From contig CAYRXH010000018.1 of NCBI GenBank assembly GCA_964428185.1, positions 1 to 34,328 of the forward strand: 34,328 nucleotides of DNA, given 5' to 3'. Of this stretch, positions 15,453-24,344 are shown one piece after another. This stretch comes from CAYMAZ01 sp964428185. GTDB taxonomy: Bacteria; Bacteroidota; Bacteroidia; Bacteroidales; DTU049. Both the position numbers and the translations under genes were made by a program. Below the pieces are notes generated by a model that saw only the letters and a list, made by a program, of their open reading frames with translations, did no database searches and had not been told where the DNA came from. Within the stretch, counting starts at the first letter, position 1, and every line of letters begins with the position of its first letter.

Positions 15453-16469
15453 AGTTCTGCAATAAATTTGTGATCTATAATATTTGTGTTGAGAATATGT
15501 CGTCCTGGATAAATCAATTCCAGTCTGCATTTGAGATTTTTCAACCCAAGTCCCCCGCACATGTCTTTATGAACGGGAATCATGCTGACAGGGTTCATTA
15601 CTTTATAATGAATGTCACTGTCAATAGTGGTTTCAATCTGCACTGCAGGCATATTATTCTTTTTATCTCCATGCTTGATAGCATTTTCATCAAGAGGAAT
15701 AAACAACATTGGTGCAATCATTTTACCCACCTGATCTGCCTGAATATCAAGTCTGATAAAATTCTCTCCAAAAAGCAATTTCTGCAGTTCAATAAACCCG
15801 TTCAGATAATTGATTTCCTTTTCCACAGGCACAAAATCCGCTGTTGCTTCATAAGTAACATAGGGCATAATATCAGAGATCTGAATGATGCTCTGAGATG
15901 CCTTTTGCAGATTGACCTGCATCAATGCATCTATATTGTTCAGGGTATTAAAAATAAAATGTGGATTGATCTGTGATTTTAGTAACGCAAGTTCACTTTC
16001 AATATGTTCATTTTCAATTCGGGCTTTGTCCTTTTGTTATTAGCCAGAGCTTTGCAAGCTTGATGCAAGCAGCAAAAACAACAATAATATATGTGCTTGC
16101 CAGCATGACATATATGTCAAAAATTGAAAGGTTAATTTCTGTTGCTTTCCGGAAAATAACTCGGAATATAAGCGTAGATCGAGATGGACAGATTTATGAA
16201 AATTGTGATAAATACAAACACAATAAACAATACAGCAAACCAGGGGTATTTTCTAACAATAAGAAATTTGGGTAACAGTAAGTATAGTGTTAAATATGTT
16301 GCAAACATGTCTAATGGCACTTAATAAAAGGTTTTCAGAAAAATTTCAAAAAAAAACCGATATCTGTATTCACTGCAACAAGTGCTGAATAAAAAGAAAT
16401 GTAACTCAGCCAGAACAAAATATGAATTAAAATCCGGTGGGCTTTACTATGATATGCAAGGAAAAACAT
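15440..16469 (-). pseudogene. Broken LytS-type sensor histidine kinase
   Basis: Reading from ATG 16469, one frame gives an N-terminal membrane region (HRILIHILFWLSYISFYSAL) that stops at TAA 16321-16323. The same frame resumes (PLDMFATYLTLYLLLPKFLI) and ends at TAA 16132-16134. Another frame carries on (INLSIFDIYVMLASTYIIVV, then KLAKLWLITKGQSPN) to TGA 16014-16016. A third frame carries ENEHIESELALLKSQINPHF with the phospho-acceptor His at 15959-15961. The kinase core (DENAIKHG, GGLGLKNLKCRLELIYPG) follows to 15440. At least one stop and two frameshifts are therefore present. It sits upstream of, and overlaps, the broken response regulator. It is normally a His_kinase (PF06580) sensor with four membrane helices. 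Confidence 0.88.
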
Positions 16470-16683
16470 AGACAGTTTTTTTTGTAAAGTTAATAATTTA
16501 CACCCCTCCTTAATACTATCTTACCTCACAATTATACATTCAGGGATTTTTTAATGATATGTTATCCTTTTCTATCTATCATCCGGTTCAAAAAAACCAT
16601 TTTCCCCGTAATATATTCGCGGGTAAAAAGTTCTGGTAAAAAATACTTCTCAGTTAATTTCTGAGACAGCACGCTTGTAGTGT

Positions 16684-19059
16684 CTATTTTTCGTAGATCA
16701 CACTTTTTGAGTCAAGCATTACTTTTTTTCTGTTGTCGCGCAGCTGAATGATATACATTCCTACCGGAATACCATTTGGTTTCCACTCAACAGAATTCTT
16801 TCCTTGCATTGGAATACAATCAATCTGTTTTCCCATGCTATTGAAAATCCATAAGCTTGGCTGCGGACAGTCAGTTTCCACTTCTATGGTAAAATGTCCG
16901 TTTGAAGGATTCGGAAAAACTTTCATGATATTTTGATTTTGAAGTTCATACGATAAAATTTCTGATTGATTTGGTTCACCCACACCCAGCGTATATTGTC
17001 CGGGTAATAATTGAGGCGTAATCAAACTGCCGGCATACGCTGTTCCGCTTTTGGTAAATGGGATAATTGTCCAGTCGAAGCCTGCTCCTGGACGATATAA
17101 CAGCACCAGTGAATCTGTTGATGCCGTGGTTGGAAGTAAAGTGTTGTCTAGATTTCCTGTGCTGACACTAGTAGTTCTGTTATATTGAAACCGAACTGCA
17201 ATATCTTCTGTTCCTTCCATAATGCCATCAATTTCCCAAAATCTTGCATCTGAAACTCTGTATATTTGACTTCCTGTACCCACGTTCTGATCGGGTGCAG
17301 ACCAGTGATGCCGAATGAATAACCTGATAGAGTCAGTCTGCAACTCATTCACATCAAGACGGCAAAATGTATAAGGGAAGTTAACAGAAGCAGTTTCGGT
17401 AAACAAATGATTATATTTGGTTGTTGCAAAAGCCGTTTTATCCATGGGATCAATAAGAACAGCAAGCGGCTTAAATGGAAGCGTGAAGGAGGAAGATCCG
17501 TTTTCGCCCGAAATCCAGACAGTTTCTATTTGGGTTTCAAAATTCTGTCCAATGAAAAGAACTTCAAATTTATTCTTCAGTGCATACTGTGATGTTCCCC
17601 TTAGAAGTTGCCTGAAAAACACATGTACTATGAAATCCAATCCGGATTGTTCCACATGGAATGAATCTGTAACAAAAGTAGAAAATCCGGGACGATAAAT
17701 CCATGCATCAAAAAAATCATTCAGGTTCATCCCTGAAGTAGCAGAGAAAAAATCTCTTAACTCTTCGGTAGAAATGTTATCAAATTGATATGTGTCTGTG
17801 TATGCCCTGACTGTTTCAAAAAACAGGGAATCGCTCATATAATGCCTCAGAGCATGTACAACCAGCCCTCCCTTGTTATAGACAGTAGTTCCGTATGTAT
17901 AATCATGAGGCACACCGTGTACTGCCCTGAATCCGCCATCATCAATATGCGCCTGTTGCAGAACCATTTTGTGCTCTGACCGCATATAATCTCGCGCTGC
18001 ATCTGCTCCGTAAATAATCTCCTTAAATATATATTCCGAGAACACAGCCCATCCTTCATTAATCCACATTTCTGACGCTGAGGCACAGGTGACGAGGTTT
18101 CCAAACCAGGAATGAGCAAGTTCGTGTGCCATCAGCGATTCATAAGCAAGGGTGCCGTTGATAACTATTCTGGGGTAAGCAATATTCATTGCATGCTCCA
18201 TTGCACCATAATTGAAAGAAACACCAACATATCCAACCCTGTCCCATCTGTATGTTCCGAAATAATCCTCAAATCCCTCAACCAATGTTTTTAAATTCGA
18301 AAAAGAGCCTGTTACATTAGCAGAATCGGTCTGACGTACATACACATGAATTGGAATATCTCCCAAATCTCCCTGAAAAGTATCAGCAACAAGAACATAA
18401 TCTGAAACAGCAACTGAAACCAGATAAGGCGGAATAGGTTTTGTAATTTGCCAATGCGAAAGTGTAGTTCCGTAAAGCGTATCAAGTACCTTTGAGACCA
18501 GATTGCCTCCGCAAATTGCCCATTGAGGAGTCGTTGTGGTTATATACAAATCAAACATTGCCTTTTCTGTGAACGAATCAATACAAGGAAACCATACTCT
18601 CCCGTAACTATGAGGATCGTCAGTAAATGCCACTCCAAGATTATAAGCATACAAATTATCCCCAGAAAAATAAAAGCCGCCAAAACCACTGGGATCAATT
18701 ATTGGTTGCCCACCGTAAAACACAGAAATCTGAAAAGTATCGCCCTGTTGTAATATCATCGGCAATTCCAGGCAAATAATACTATCTTTGAAATGATTAA
18801 ACTGAACTGTCTTTATTCCATTCACAAAAATACTGTCTATGTTCAGATCCGCAAGATACATAAAAGCACTGTCCAAACCATTCACTTGGGACACACAGGT
18901 CAAGACTGTATTTCCGTAAATCTGATGGGAAGAAATATCTGTTACTGAAAGATGAATATCATAATGAATAACATCATATTCATGCCAGTTGAAGCTTTGG
19001 GAAACAAGGATAAGCGGACTGATTGCAAAAAATAAACTAATGAAATAATATTTCCTCAT
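16684..19059 (-). CDS. M1 family aminopeptidase with T9SS sorting domain
   Basis: A 791-residue secreted zinc peptidase. A signal peptide (MRKYYFISLFFAISPLILVS) is followed by the M1 N-terminal beta domain. The catalytic domain has the exopeptidase motif GAMEH (285-289, usually GAMEN) and the zinc site HELAH (312-316) with E335 in NEGWA. The C-terminal 75 residues are a T9SS type A domain (KVFPNPSNGHFTI, SMGKQIDCIPMQG, PVGMYIIQL). It should act at the cell surface or outside, trimming peptides for uptake. About 214 bases without a gene separate its stop from the start of the broken kinase; I see nothing clear there. A -7 box lies 34 bases before the start. Confidence 0.92.
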   Translation of the reverse strand: MRKYYFISLFFAISPLILVSQSFNWHEYDVIHYDIHLSVTDISSHQIYGNTVLTCVSQVNGLDSAFMYLADLNIDSIFVNGIKTVQFNHFKDSIICLELPMILQQGDTFQISVFYGGQPIIDPSGFGGFYFSGDNLYAYNLGVAFTDDPHSYGRVWFPCIDSFTEKAMFDLYITTTTPQWAICGGNLVSKVLDTLYGTTLSHWQITKPIPPYLVSVAVSDYVLVADTFQGDLGDIPIHVYVRQTDSANVTGSFSNLKTLVEGFEDYFGTYRWDRVGYVGVSFNYGAMEHAMNIAYPRIVINGTLAYESLMAHELAHSWFGNLVTCASASEMWINEGWAVFSEYIFKEIIYGADAARDYMRSEHKMVLQQAHIDDGGFRAVHGVPHDYTYGTTVYNKGGLVVHALRHYMSDSLFFETVRAYTDTYQFDNISTEELRDFFSATSGMNLNDFFDAWIYRPGFSTFVTDSFHVEQSGLDFIVHVFFRQLLRGTSQYALKNKFEVLFIGQNFETQIETVWISGENGSSSFTLPFKPLAVLIDPMDKTAFATTKYNHLFTETASVNFPYTFCRLDVNELQTDSIRLFIRHHWSAPDQNVGTGSQIYRVSDARFWEIDGIMEGTEDIAVRFQYNRTTSVSTGNLDNTLLPTTASTDSLVLLYRPGAGFDWTIIPFTKSGTAYAGSLITPQLLPGQYTLGVGEPNQSEILSYELQNQNIMKVFPNPSNGHFTIEVETDCPQPSLWIFNSMGKQIDCIPMQGKNSVEWKPNGIPVGMYIIQLRDNRKKVMLDSKSVIYEK

Positions 19060-19093
19060 GTTTCTGAAATATTAAACCAATCAAAAACACTTA

Positions 19094-19101
19094 CAAAGTT
19101 A
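19094..19101 (-). promoter_or_regulatory. -7 box (TAACTTTG) for the M1 peptidase
   Basis: TAACTTTG on the minus strand, 34 bases before ATG 19059. No clear -33 element. Confidence 0.5.
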
Positions 19102-19169
19102 GGAAAGATTTAATTTAGTGCTTTAATTGTTAACACTTTTTAACATATCCTGTCGCTTTCTGAAGTTGA

Positions 19170-21005
19170 TTATTGAAAAGCTTGCATTTTGTATAATTGA
19201 TAGTATTTCCCTTTTTGTTCAAGCAAGCAGGCATGTGGCCCTTCTTCCACCAACAACCCATTATCAAGCACAATAATTCTGTCTGCATGAATAATTGTTG
19301 AAAGTCTGTGAGCAACAATTATTGCAGTTCTGTCTTTGGTAAGGCCATCAAGAGCCTCCTGCACAAGGTGTTCAGAAAGAGTATCCAGGTTTGAGGTTGC
19401 CTCATCAAGCAGCATAATCGGAGGATTCCGTAAAATTGCACGGGCAATGCTCAAGCGTTGTTTTTCTCCTCCCGAAAGTTTCATGCCCCTGTCTCCTATG
19501 ATTGTATCATAACCCATGGGTGTTTTCATGATAAAATCATGAGCATTGGCCATTTTGGCTGCAATCTCAATTGATTCATCTGAGACACCTGACAGTCCGA
19601 ATGCAATGTTGTTTCTGACAGTATCATTGAAAAGAATCGTTTCCTGAGAGACAATTCCATACAGACCTCTAAGGTCTTCAATGTGGAGTTTTTTAAGAGG
19701 GATACCGTCAATGGTAATCTGACCTTCTGTAACATCATAAAACCGGGGAAGCAAATCCACAAATGTCGACTTTCCAGCTCCGGAAGCACCGACAAGTGCA
19801 ATTTTTTCCCCTTTTTTTATTGTCAATGATATAGACTGCAGTGCATCAATATCTGCCTGCTCATATTTCAAAGAAACATTTTCAAAAACTATTGATTCTT
19901 CAAACGTTGATTTTCTGACGGGAACAGAATCTTCCATAATTTTTTCTTCCGCATCAAGAACATAATTGATTCTCTGAATGGACGCTGAGCCCTTCTGTAT
20001 ATTGTAAAATGCAGTAGTGACTGCTTTAGCGGGCGGAATAATCTGAGAAAACACAAGAATAAAAAGGATAAACATATCAGCACTGAATGTTTCAGGGTTT
20101 CTTAGCACAAGTTTTCCTCCATACCAAATAATTACAACCAGTATTGCTGCACCCAAAAACTCACTAAGCGGAGATGCAAGATCCCTTTTTCTGAATAATC
20201 TGTTATTGAGACGATAAAACTTTTGATTTGCTGACACAAACTTTTCATTTGAAAATTCAATCGCATTAAAACCTTTAATTATTCGCAACCCTGAAATAGT
20301 TTCCTCAATAATCGAAAACAAAACACCAAGCCGATTCTGTACTTTGACGGATGTTCTTTTTAGGCTTTTTCCGATCATATTAATCAACCAAATTGCAACA
20401 GGAAGTAATAACAGAGAAAACAACGTTAGTTTAGGACTAAGCACAAAAAGGGTGCAAACATAAAAAATCAGTGCAATAGGTTCGCGAAAAAGCATTTCCA
20501 AAGAAGAAACAATACTCCACTCCACTTCCTGTACATCAGAAGAAATCCTTGCCATAATGTCTCCCTTTTTCTCTTTGGCAAAATAGGAAAGTGGAAGAAT
20601 CAGAATTTTTTTGTACAAGCGGTTTCTAATATTCCTGACGACTCCGTTACGTAGTGGGGCAAGGTAAAACATTGCAAGATAACGGCAGAGGTTTTTTAGA
20701 AAAAACATCACAATGATGAGCATACAGATAAACAATAGTGCATTGATCGTATTTTCTCCGGAAATGATTTTGTTCATATAAAAATAAAAGATATTCAGAA
20801 TTGCATCTTTGTTAAGTTCAAAATCAGGCCTGCTTTCAGAAATGGCAACAGCTGTTTCAGGTTTAAACAGAATCTGAAGAAACGGGATACTCATGGTGAG
20901 AGAAAACAACCCAAAGAGTACTGATAACACATTAAAAATAACACTTGCGAGTGCATTTTTCCAGAATGGTCGTGCATGAGATAATAATATTGAAATCTTT
21001 TTCAT
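19170..21005 (-). CDS. ABC transporter, fused membrane and ATPase domains (MsbA-like exporter)
   Basis: A 611-residue half-transporter. The membrane domain (about residues 15-335) has six hydrophobic segments. The ATPase domain has Walker A GASGAGKST (406-414), the Q-loop in VSQET (Q454), the signature LSGGEKQR (510-517), Walker B IMLLDEATS (530-538) and the switch His in VAHRLST. Layout and length fit MsbA/LmrA-type exporters that flip lipids or drugs as homodimers. The substrate cannot be told from sequence. It is divergent from rbfA, with about 130 bases between them that carry promoter boxes for both directions. Confidence 0.92.
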   Translation of the reverse strand: MKKISILLSHARPFWKNALASVIFNVLSVLFGLFSLTMSIPFLQILFKPETAVAISESRPDFELNKDAILNIFYFYMNKIISGENTINALLFICMLIIVMFFLKNLCRYLAMFYLAPLRNGVVRNIRNRLYKKILILPLSYFAKEKKGDIMARISSDVQEVEWSIVSSLEMLFREPIALIFYVCTLFVLSPKLTLFSLLLLPVAIWLINMIGKSLKRTSVKVQNRLGVLFSIIEETISGLRIIKGFNAIEFSNEKFVSANQKFYRLNNRLFRKRDLASPLSEFLGAAILVVIIWYGGKLVLRNPETFSADMFILFILVFSQIIPPAKAVTTAFYNIQKGSASIQRINYVLDAEEKIMEDSVPVRKSTFEESIVFENVSLKYEQADIDALQSISLTIKKGEKIALVGASGAGKSTFVDLLPRFYDVTEGQITIDGIPLKKLHIEDLRGLYGIVSQETILFNDTVRNNIAFGLSGVSDESIEIAAKMANAHDFIMKTPMGYDTIIGDRGMKLSGGEKQRLSIARAILRNPPIMLLDEATSNLDTLSEHLVQEALDGLTKDRTAIIVAHRLSTIIHADRIIVLDNGLLVEEGPHACLLEQKGKYYQLYKMQAFQ

Positions 21006-21030
21006 CTGTTAATAACGAAGTAAATTCTTG

Positions 21031-21060
21031 TTTGTTATCGTTTGTTTATTTGTATTTTTG
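21031..21060 (+). promoter_or_regulatory. Bacteroidota promoter (TTTG, 18-bp spacer, TATTTTTG) for rbfA
   Basis: TTTG at 21031-21034 and TATTTTTG at 21053-21060. The leader to the rbfA ATG is about 70 bases, longer than most in this window. Confidence 0.65.
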
Positions 21061-21071
21061 CAAAACAAAAG

Positions 21072-21079
21072 CAAACCTA
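21072..21079 (-). promoter_or_regulatory. -7 box (TAGGTTTG) for the ABC transporter
   Basis: An exact TAnnTTTG match on the minus strand, 66 bases before the transporter start. It overlaps the region transcribed towards rbfA. No -33 element is clear. Confidence 0.4.
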
Positions 21080-21136
21080 CAAATTTTTCGGGTTCTTATT
21101 CTGTTCTTTTTTCACCCGTATAAATAATTTTTTTTC

Positions 21137-21475
21137 ATGGACAGTATCAGACAACAAAAAATCAGCAAATTACTTCAGAAAGAATTTTCTAAACTACTTT
21201 TGAAAGAAATCAAGCATTTATGTGGAAAAGCTTTTGTCACTGTTACTATGGTAAGAGTTACCTCTGATCTTGGAATTGCAAGATTTTATTTAAGTGTGTT
21301 TGCTACTGAAGACAAAGAAGCATTTATTAATAACTTTACAGAAAATTCCGCCGAAGTTCGTTTTTTACTTGGTAAGAAACTTCGCAACAACCTCAGACAC
21401 ATCCCCGAAATTCATTTTTATATTGATGACTCGCTGGACTATATTGAAAAAATCAACAATGCATTGAAAAAATAG
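21137..21475 (+). CDS. rbfA: Ribosome-binding factor A
   Basis: A 112-residue RbfA, normal for the family. It begins with RQQKISKLLQKEFSKLL and continues with VTMVRVTSDLGIARFYLSVF and ends RHIPEIHFYIDDSLDYIEKI, the conserved KH-like core and C-terminal DxSLxYxxKI region. RbfA binds the 30S subunit during late maturation and cold adaptation. It is a single gene facing mnmG; the two stop codons are about 50 bases apart with a parS site between them. Confidence 0.93.
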   Translation: MDSIRQQKISKLLQKEFSKLLLKEIKHLCGKAFVTVTMVRVTSDLGIARFYLSVFATEDKEAFINNFTENSAEVRFLLGKKLRNNLRHIPEIHFYIDDSLDYIEKINNALKK

Positions 21476-21510
21476 ATGTTTTCTTCTGTTAGTCAAGCAT
21501 TTACAACAAT

Positions 21511-21526
21511 TGTTTCACGTGAAACA
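21511..21526. other. parS centromere-like site (perfect 16-bp palindrome)
   Basis: TGTTTCACGTGAAACA is identical to the consensus ParB-binding parS site known from B. subtilis and conserved across many phyla. It lies exactly between the converging rbfA and mnmG genes and abuts the mnmG stop codon. ParB spreads from such sites and, with ParA and SMC, segregates the chromosome origin region. parB itself is not in the window. Confidence 0.9.
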
Positions 21527-23386
21527 TCATTTTTTCAGATAAACTATCAACACATTGATGTCAGAAGGTGAAATTCCTGAAATTCTTGATGCCATTCCAA
21601 TGTTAGCTGGCTTATGTTTTGTTAGTTTTTCGCGTGCCTCATAGGACAACGATTTAAGGGAATGATAGTCGAAGTCTGGGCTGAGTTTAATATTCTCTAA
21701 CTTTTGAAGTCTTTCTGATACTTCTTTTTCCCGCTCTATGTATGATCGGTACTTAATAGCAATTTCTGTCTCTTCAATAATCTCCTTGCAATTTAAAAAT
21801 TCCGGAATTGCAATGAGTTTGTTTTCCACGAGAAGCTGTATTGATATTTCATTCCTTAACAATAAGTGTATAGTAGGAACTTTTTGTGTAAGCATACTTG
21901 AACCCATTTGTTCAAGTGCTTCATTATACCTTCCTGGTTCCGCGCTACTTTCTCTTAAAAACTCTTGAAGCTGTTGTACCTTTTCATATTTCATTTTTGT
22001 TGAAATATAACGGGCTTCTGATATTATTCCTGAAGCATAGGCAACGTCTATTAACCGATAGTCTGCATTACTCTGGCGTAGCATTAGTCTGTATTCTGCC
22101 CTAGAGGTAAACAATCTATAGGGTTCGTCAATGCCCTTAGTCACCAAATCATCTATTAACACTCCGATATAAGCCTGATTCCTACCTAAAACAAGAGGTG
22201 GTTCCTTTCCTATTTTGTTTGCTGCATTCAGAGCGGCCATCAATCCCTGCGCTGCTGCTTCCTCATATCCGGTAGTTCCATTCACCTGGCCTGCAAAATA
22301 TAAGTTCTCAACAAATTTACTCTCAAGTGTGTTTTTTAACTGTACTGGCGGAAAATAATCATATTCTATTGCATAGCCGGGTCTTAGCACTCTGGCATTC
22401 TCAAGTCCAGAGATGTGTCGCAGTGCTTCTGTTTGTATTTCAAACGGAAGTGATGAAGAAAATCCGTTGATGTAGTATTCATTAGTGTCCCAGCCTTCCG
22501 GCTCCAGAAATAAATGATGTGAATTTTTGTCTGAAAACCTTTCAATTTTATCCTCAACAGAGGGACAATATCGCGGTCCGGTCCCTTCTATTCTGCCTGT
22601 AAACAATGGACTTCTTGAAAATCCGATTCTTAAAATATCATGTACCTTTTCGTTTGTATGTGTAATGTGACAACTTAATTGTCTTTCCGGCAGTTTGACA
22701 TCAGTAAATGAAAAACCAAATGCTGGTTCATCCCCCTTCTGCTCCTGCATTTTGGAAAAATCTATGGACCTGCCGTCCAGCCTAACTGAGGTTCCTGTCT
22801 TTAATTTGTCATATTCTATGCCCATGCTGGATAATGCAGCCGTAAGACCATGAGCTCCTTCTTCTCCAATTCGACCGCCATCAGCAGTGTATTCTCCTAT
22901 ATATATTTTTCCCGACAGAAATGTCCCGGCAGTGATGATAATTGCTTCTGCAAATATTTTTTGCTGCATCTTTGTTTCAACACCTATGGCTTTTTGATTT
23001 TTTTCCAGAATTCCAACCACTGTGTCCTGCCAAAAATGAATGTTCGGATTTGACTCAAGTTTTTTCCTCCAGTAAAACGAGTAAAGTCGGCGATCATTCT
23101 GACTTCTTGGACTCCACATTGCAGGACCCTTAGATTTATTCAACATTCTGATTTGCAACATAGACAAATCTGCAATAATTCCTGTTTGCCCACCCATCGC
23201 ATCAATTTCTCTTACAAGTTGTCCCTTTCCCACACCTCCTATTGACGGGTTACATGACATCATTCCAACATTGCTCAGATGCTGTGTCACCAATAATACG
23301 CTGCAGCCTTTCTGAGCAGCAGTCCATGCTGCTTCACACCCTGCATGTCCTCCGCCCACTACAAGAATATCATATTTCTGTAACAT
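21527..23386 (-). CDS. mnmG: tRNA uridine-5-carboxymethylaminomethyl modification enzyme MnmG (GidA)
   Basis: A 619-residue FAD enzyme, full length. The FAD-binding loop GGGHAGCEAAW (11-21), SCNPSIGGVGKGQLVREIDAMGG, GTFLSGKIYIG and the C-terminal R-x-S-GISPSDI block (ASRISGISPSDINVL) are all typical. With MnmE it installs the (carboxymethyl)aminomethyl group on the wobble uridine (U34) of certain tRNAs, using FAD, GTP, folate and glycine or ammonium. It follows ybeY on the same strand by 21 bases and has its own -7 box. The gene is often near the replication origin in bacteria, which fits the parS site beside it. Confidence 0.97.
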   Translation of the reverse strand: MLQKYDILVVGGGHAGCEAAWTAAQKGCSVLLVTQHLSNVGMMSCNPSIGGVGKGQLVREIDAMGGQTGIIADLSMLQIRMLNKSKGPAMWSPRSQNDRRLYSFYWRKKLESNPNIHFWQDTVVGILEKNQKAIGVETKMQQKIFAEAIIITAGTFLSGKIYIGEYTADGGRIGEEGAHGLTAALSSMGIEYDKLKTGTSVRLDGRSIDFSKMQEQKGDEPAFGFSFTDVKLPERQLSCHITHTNEKVHDILRIGFSRSPLFTGRIEGTGPRYCPSVEDKIERFSDKNSHHLFLEPEGWDTNEYYINGFSSSLPFEIQTEALRHISGLENARVLRPGYAIEYDYFPPVQLKNTLESKFVENLYFAGQVNGTTGYEEAAAQGLMAALNAANKIGKEPPLVLGRNQAYIGVLIDDLVTKGIDEPYRLFTSRAEYRLMLRQSNADYRLIDVAYASGIISEARYISTKMKYEKVQQLQEFLRESSAEPGRYNEALEQMGSSMLTQKVPTIHLLLRNEISIQLLVENKLIAIPEFLNCKEIIEETEIAIKYRSYIEREKEVSERLQKLENIKLSPDFDYHSLKSLSYEAREKLTKHKPANIGMASRISGISPSDINVLIVYLKK

Positions 23387-23402
23387 TTTTCCTGAAAAAC
23401 TG

Positions 23403-23410
23403 CAAAGTTA
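23403..23410 (-). promoter_or_regulatory. -7 box (TAACTTTG) for mnmG
   Basis: TAACTTTG on the minus strand, 16 bases before ATG 23386, overlapping the stop codon of ybeY. mnmG can thus be expressed apart from the DUF4175 operon. Confidence 0.5.
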
Positions 23411-23863
23411 ATACTTTTCAGCATTTCTGAAATACTCAAGACATCTCTCTTCTTGTACTCTTATTTCTGTAATATCTTCTTCTGTTTTGTCATTATATCC
23501 AATCAAATGAAGAATTCCGTGACATATAACTCTTACCAACTCTTCGTCTTGATCAACGCCCAGTCTCTGAGCATTTTCAAATGCTAATTCAGGACACACA
23601 TACAAATCCCCAGAAAACACTCCGAAATCTTCAGTAAAGTCAAATGTTAATAAATCTGTTTCATATGCATGTTGCAAATACTTTTTGTTCATCTCAAGTA
23701 TATCCCTTTTATCAACAAACACAACGGTAATAACAAATTCATTCTGTAAATACACAGAAACAAGTAGGTTTTTTAAAAAATGAATTATTACGTTTGATTT
23801 ATCCTCAGAAATATTAGCTGATTGACAGTAAAAATTAATCTGCTGAATAATCTCATTATTCAT
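23408..23863 (-). CDS. ybeY: Endoribonuclease YbeY (rRNA maturation factor)
   Basis: A 151-residue YbeY/UPF0054 protein. The zinc site is in VICHGILHLIGYNDKTEED, with two His of the HGxxHLxGY motif intact. The third ligand His of E. coli YbeY is Asn-Asp here, which I recall as common in Bacteroidota. LLTFDFTEDFGVFSGDLYVC matches the conserved TDVLSFP...GDI region. YbeY takes part in 16S rRNA 3'-end processing and ribosome quality control. It overlaps the HATPase gene by eight bases, so translation is probably coupled. Confidence 0.92.
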   Translation of the reverse strand: MNNEIIQQINFYCQSANISEDKSNVIIHFLKNLLVSVYLQNEFVITVVFVDKRDILEMNKKYLQHAYETDLLTFDFTEDFGVFSGDLYVCPELAFENAQRLGVDQDEELVRVICHGILHLIGYNDKTEEDITEIRVQEERCLEYFRNAEKY

Positions 23864-24344
23864 GGAGAGATTTCTTCTGTTCTTTTGTTTTTTTCAAGGC
23901 ATTTAGTGCATCTATCCTCGATCTGCTCAACAATTCATTAGCCGCTGCAATATCAAAAGACACCTCAACTTCAGATCCATTCTTCCTGATGTTCATTCCG
24001 TCACTCAAAGAGTAAACTATTGATAAGCCATTCTTAATATTTTCATTGATCAACAAGTCTTCAACTGAAGGTATTGCAAAAGAAAACCCTGTTCCTTCAT
24101 CAGTAACAGTAAATACAAGCTTCCCTGAAATGTTTTCAAATGTCACCGAGACGTTTTTATTTTGACTATTTTTATTGCCATGAATAATGGCGTTTTTAAC
24201 CAGTTCTGTAAGCGATACTATAATGTTTGAAAAATAGGTGTGACCAATATTATATTCATCGCTGATTTTTTCAACAAACTGTTCAAGCTTTGTCATTTCT
24301 CCAAAATGACTTTTCAGAACAAGAGTATAGTTCTTTTCTCTCAT
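23856..24344 (-). CDS. HATPase-domain protein (RsbW-like serine kinase/anti-sigma type)
   Basis: A 162-residue stand-alone GHKL ATPase domain. Visible are the N-box SLTELVKNAIIHGNK (about residues 45-59), the G1 box VTDEGTGF and the G2-like GLSIVYSLSD. It has no histidine phospho-acceptor domain, so it resembles anti-sigma serine kinases such as RsbW and SpoIIAB. It overlaps the DUF4175 gene by four bases (ATGA) and ybeY by eight. No anti-anti-sigma (STAS) partner or sigma factor is nearby, so its target is open. Confidence 0.85.
   Translation of the reverse strand: MREKNYTLVLKSHFGEMTKLEQFVEKISDEYNIGHTYFSNIIVSLTELVKNAIIHGNKNSQNKNVSVTFENISGKLVFTVTDEGTGFSFAIPSVEDLLINENIKNGLSIVYSLSDGMNIRKNGSEVEVSFDIAAANELLSRSRIDALNALKKTKEQKKSLHE

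Noticed and set aside
14702..16469. Sequencing error as the sole cause of the broken two-component genes
   Set aside because: At least two substitution-type stop codons plus several frame changes fall in two adjacent genes, while the long genes around them are error-free, and the response regulator frameshift near 14990 is not in a long homopolymer. Read checks are still advised.
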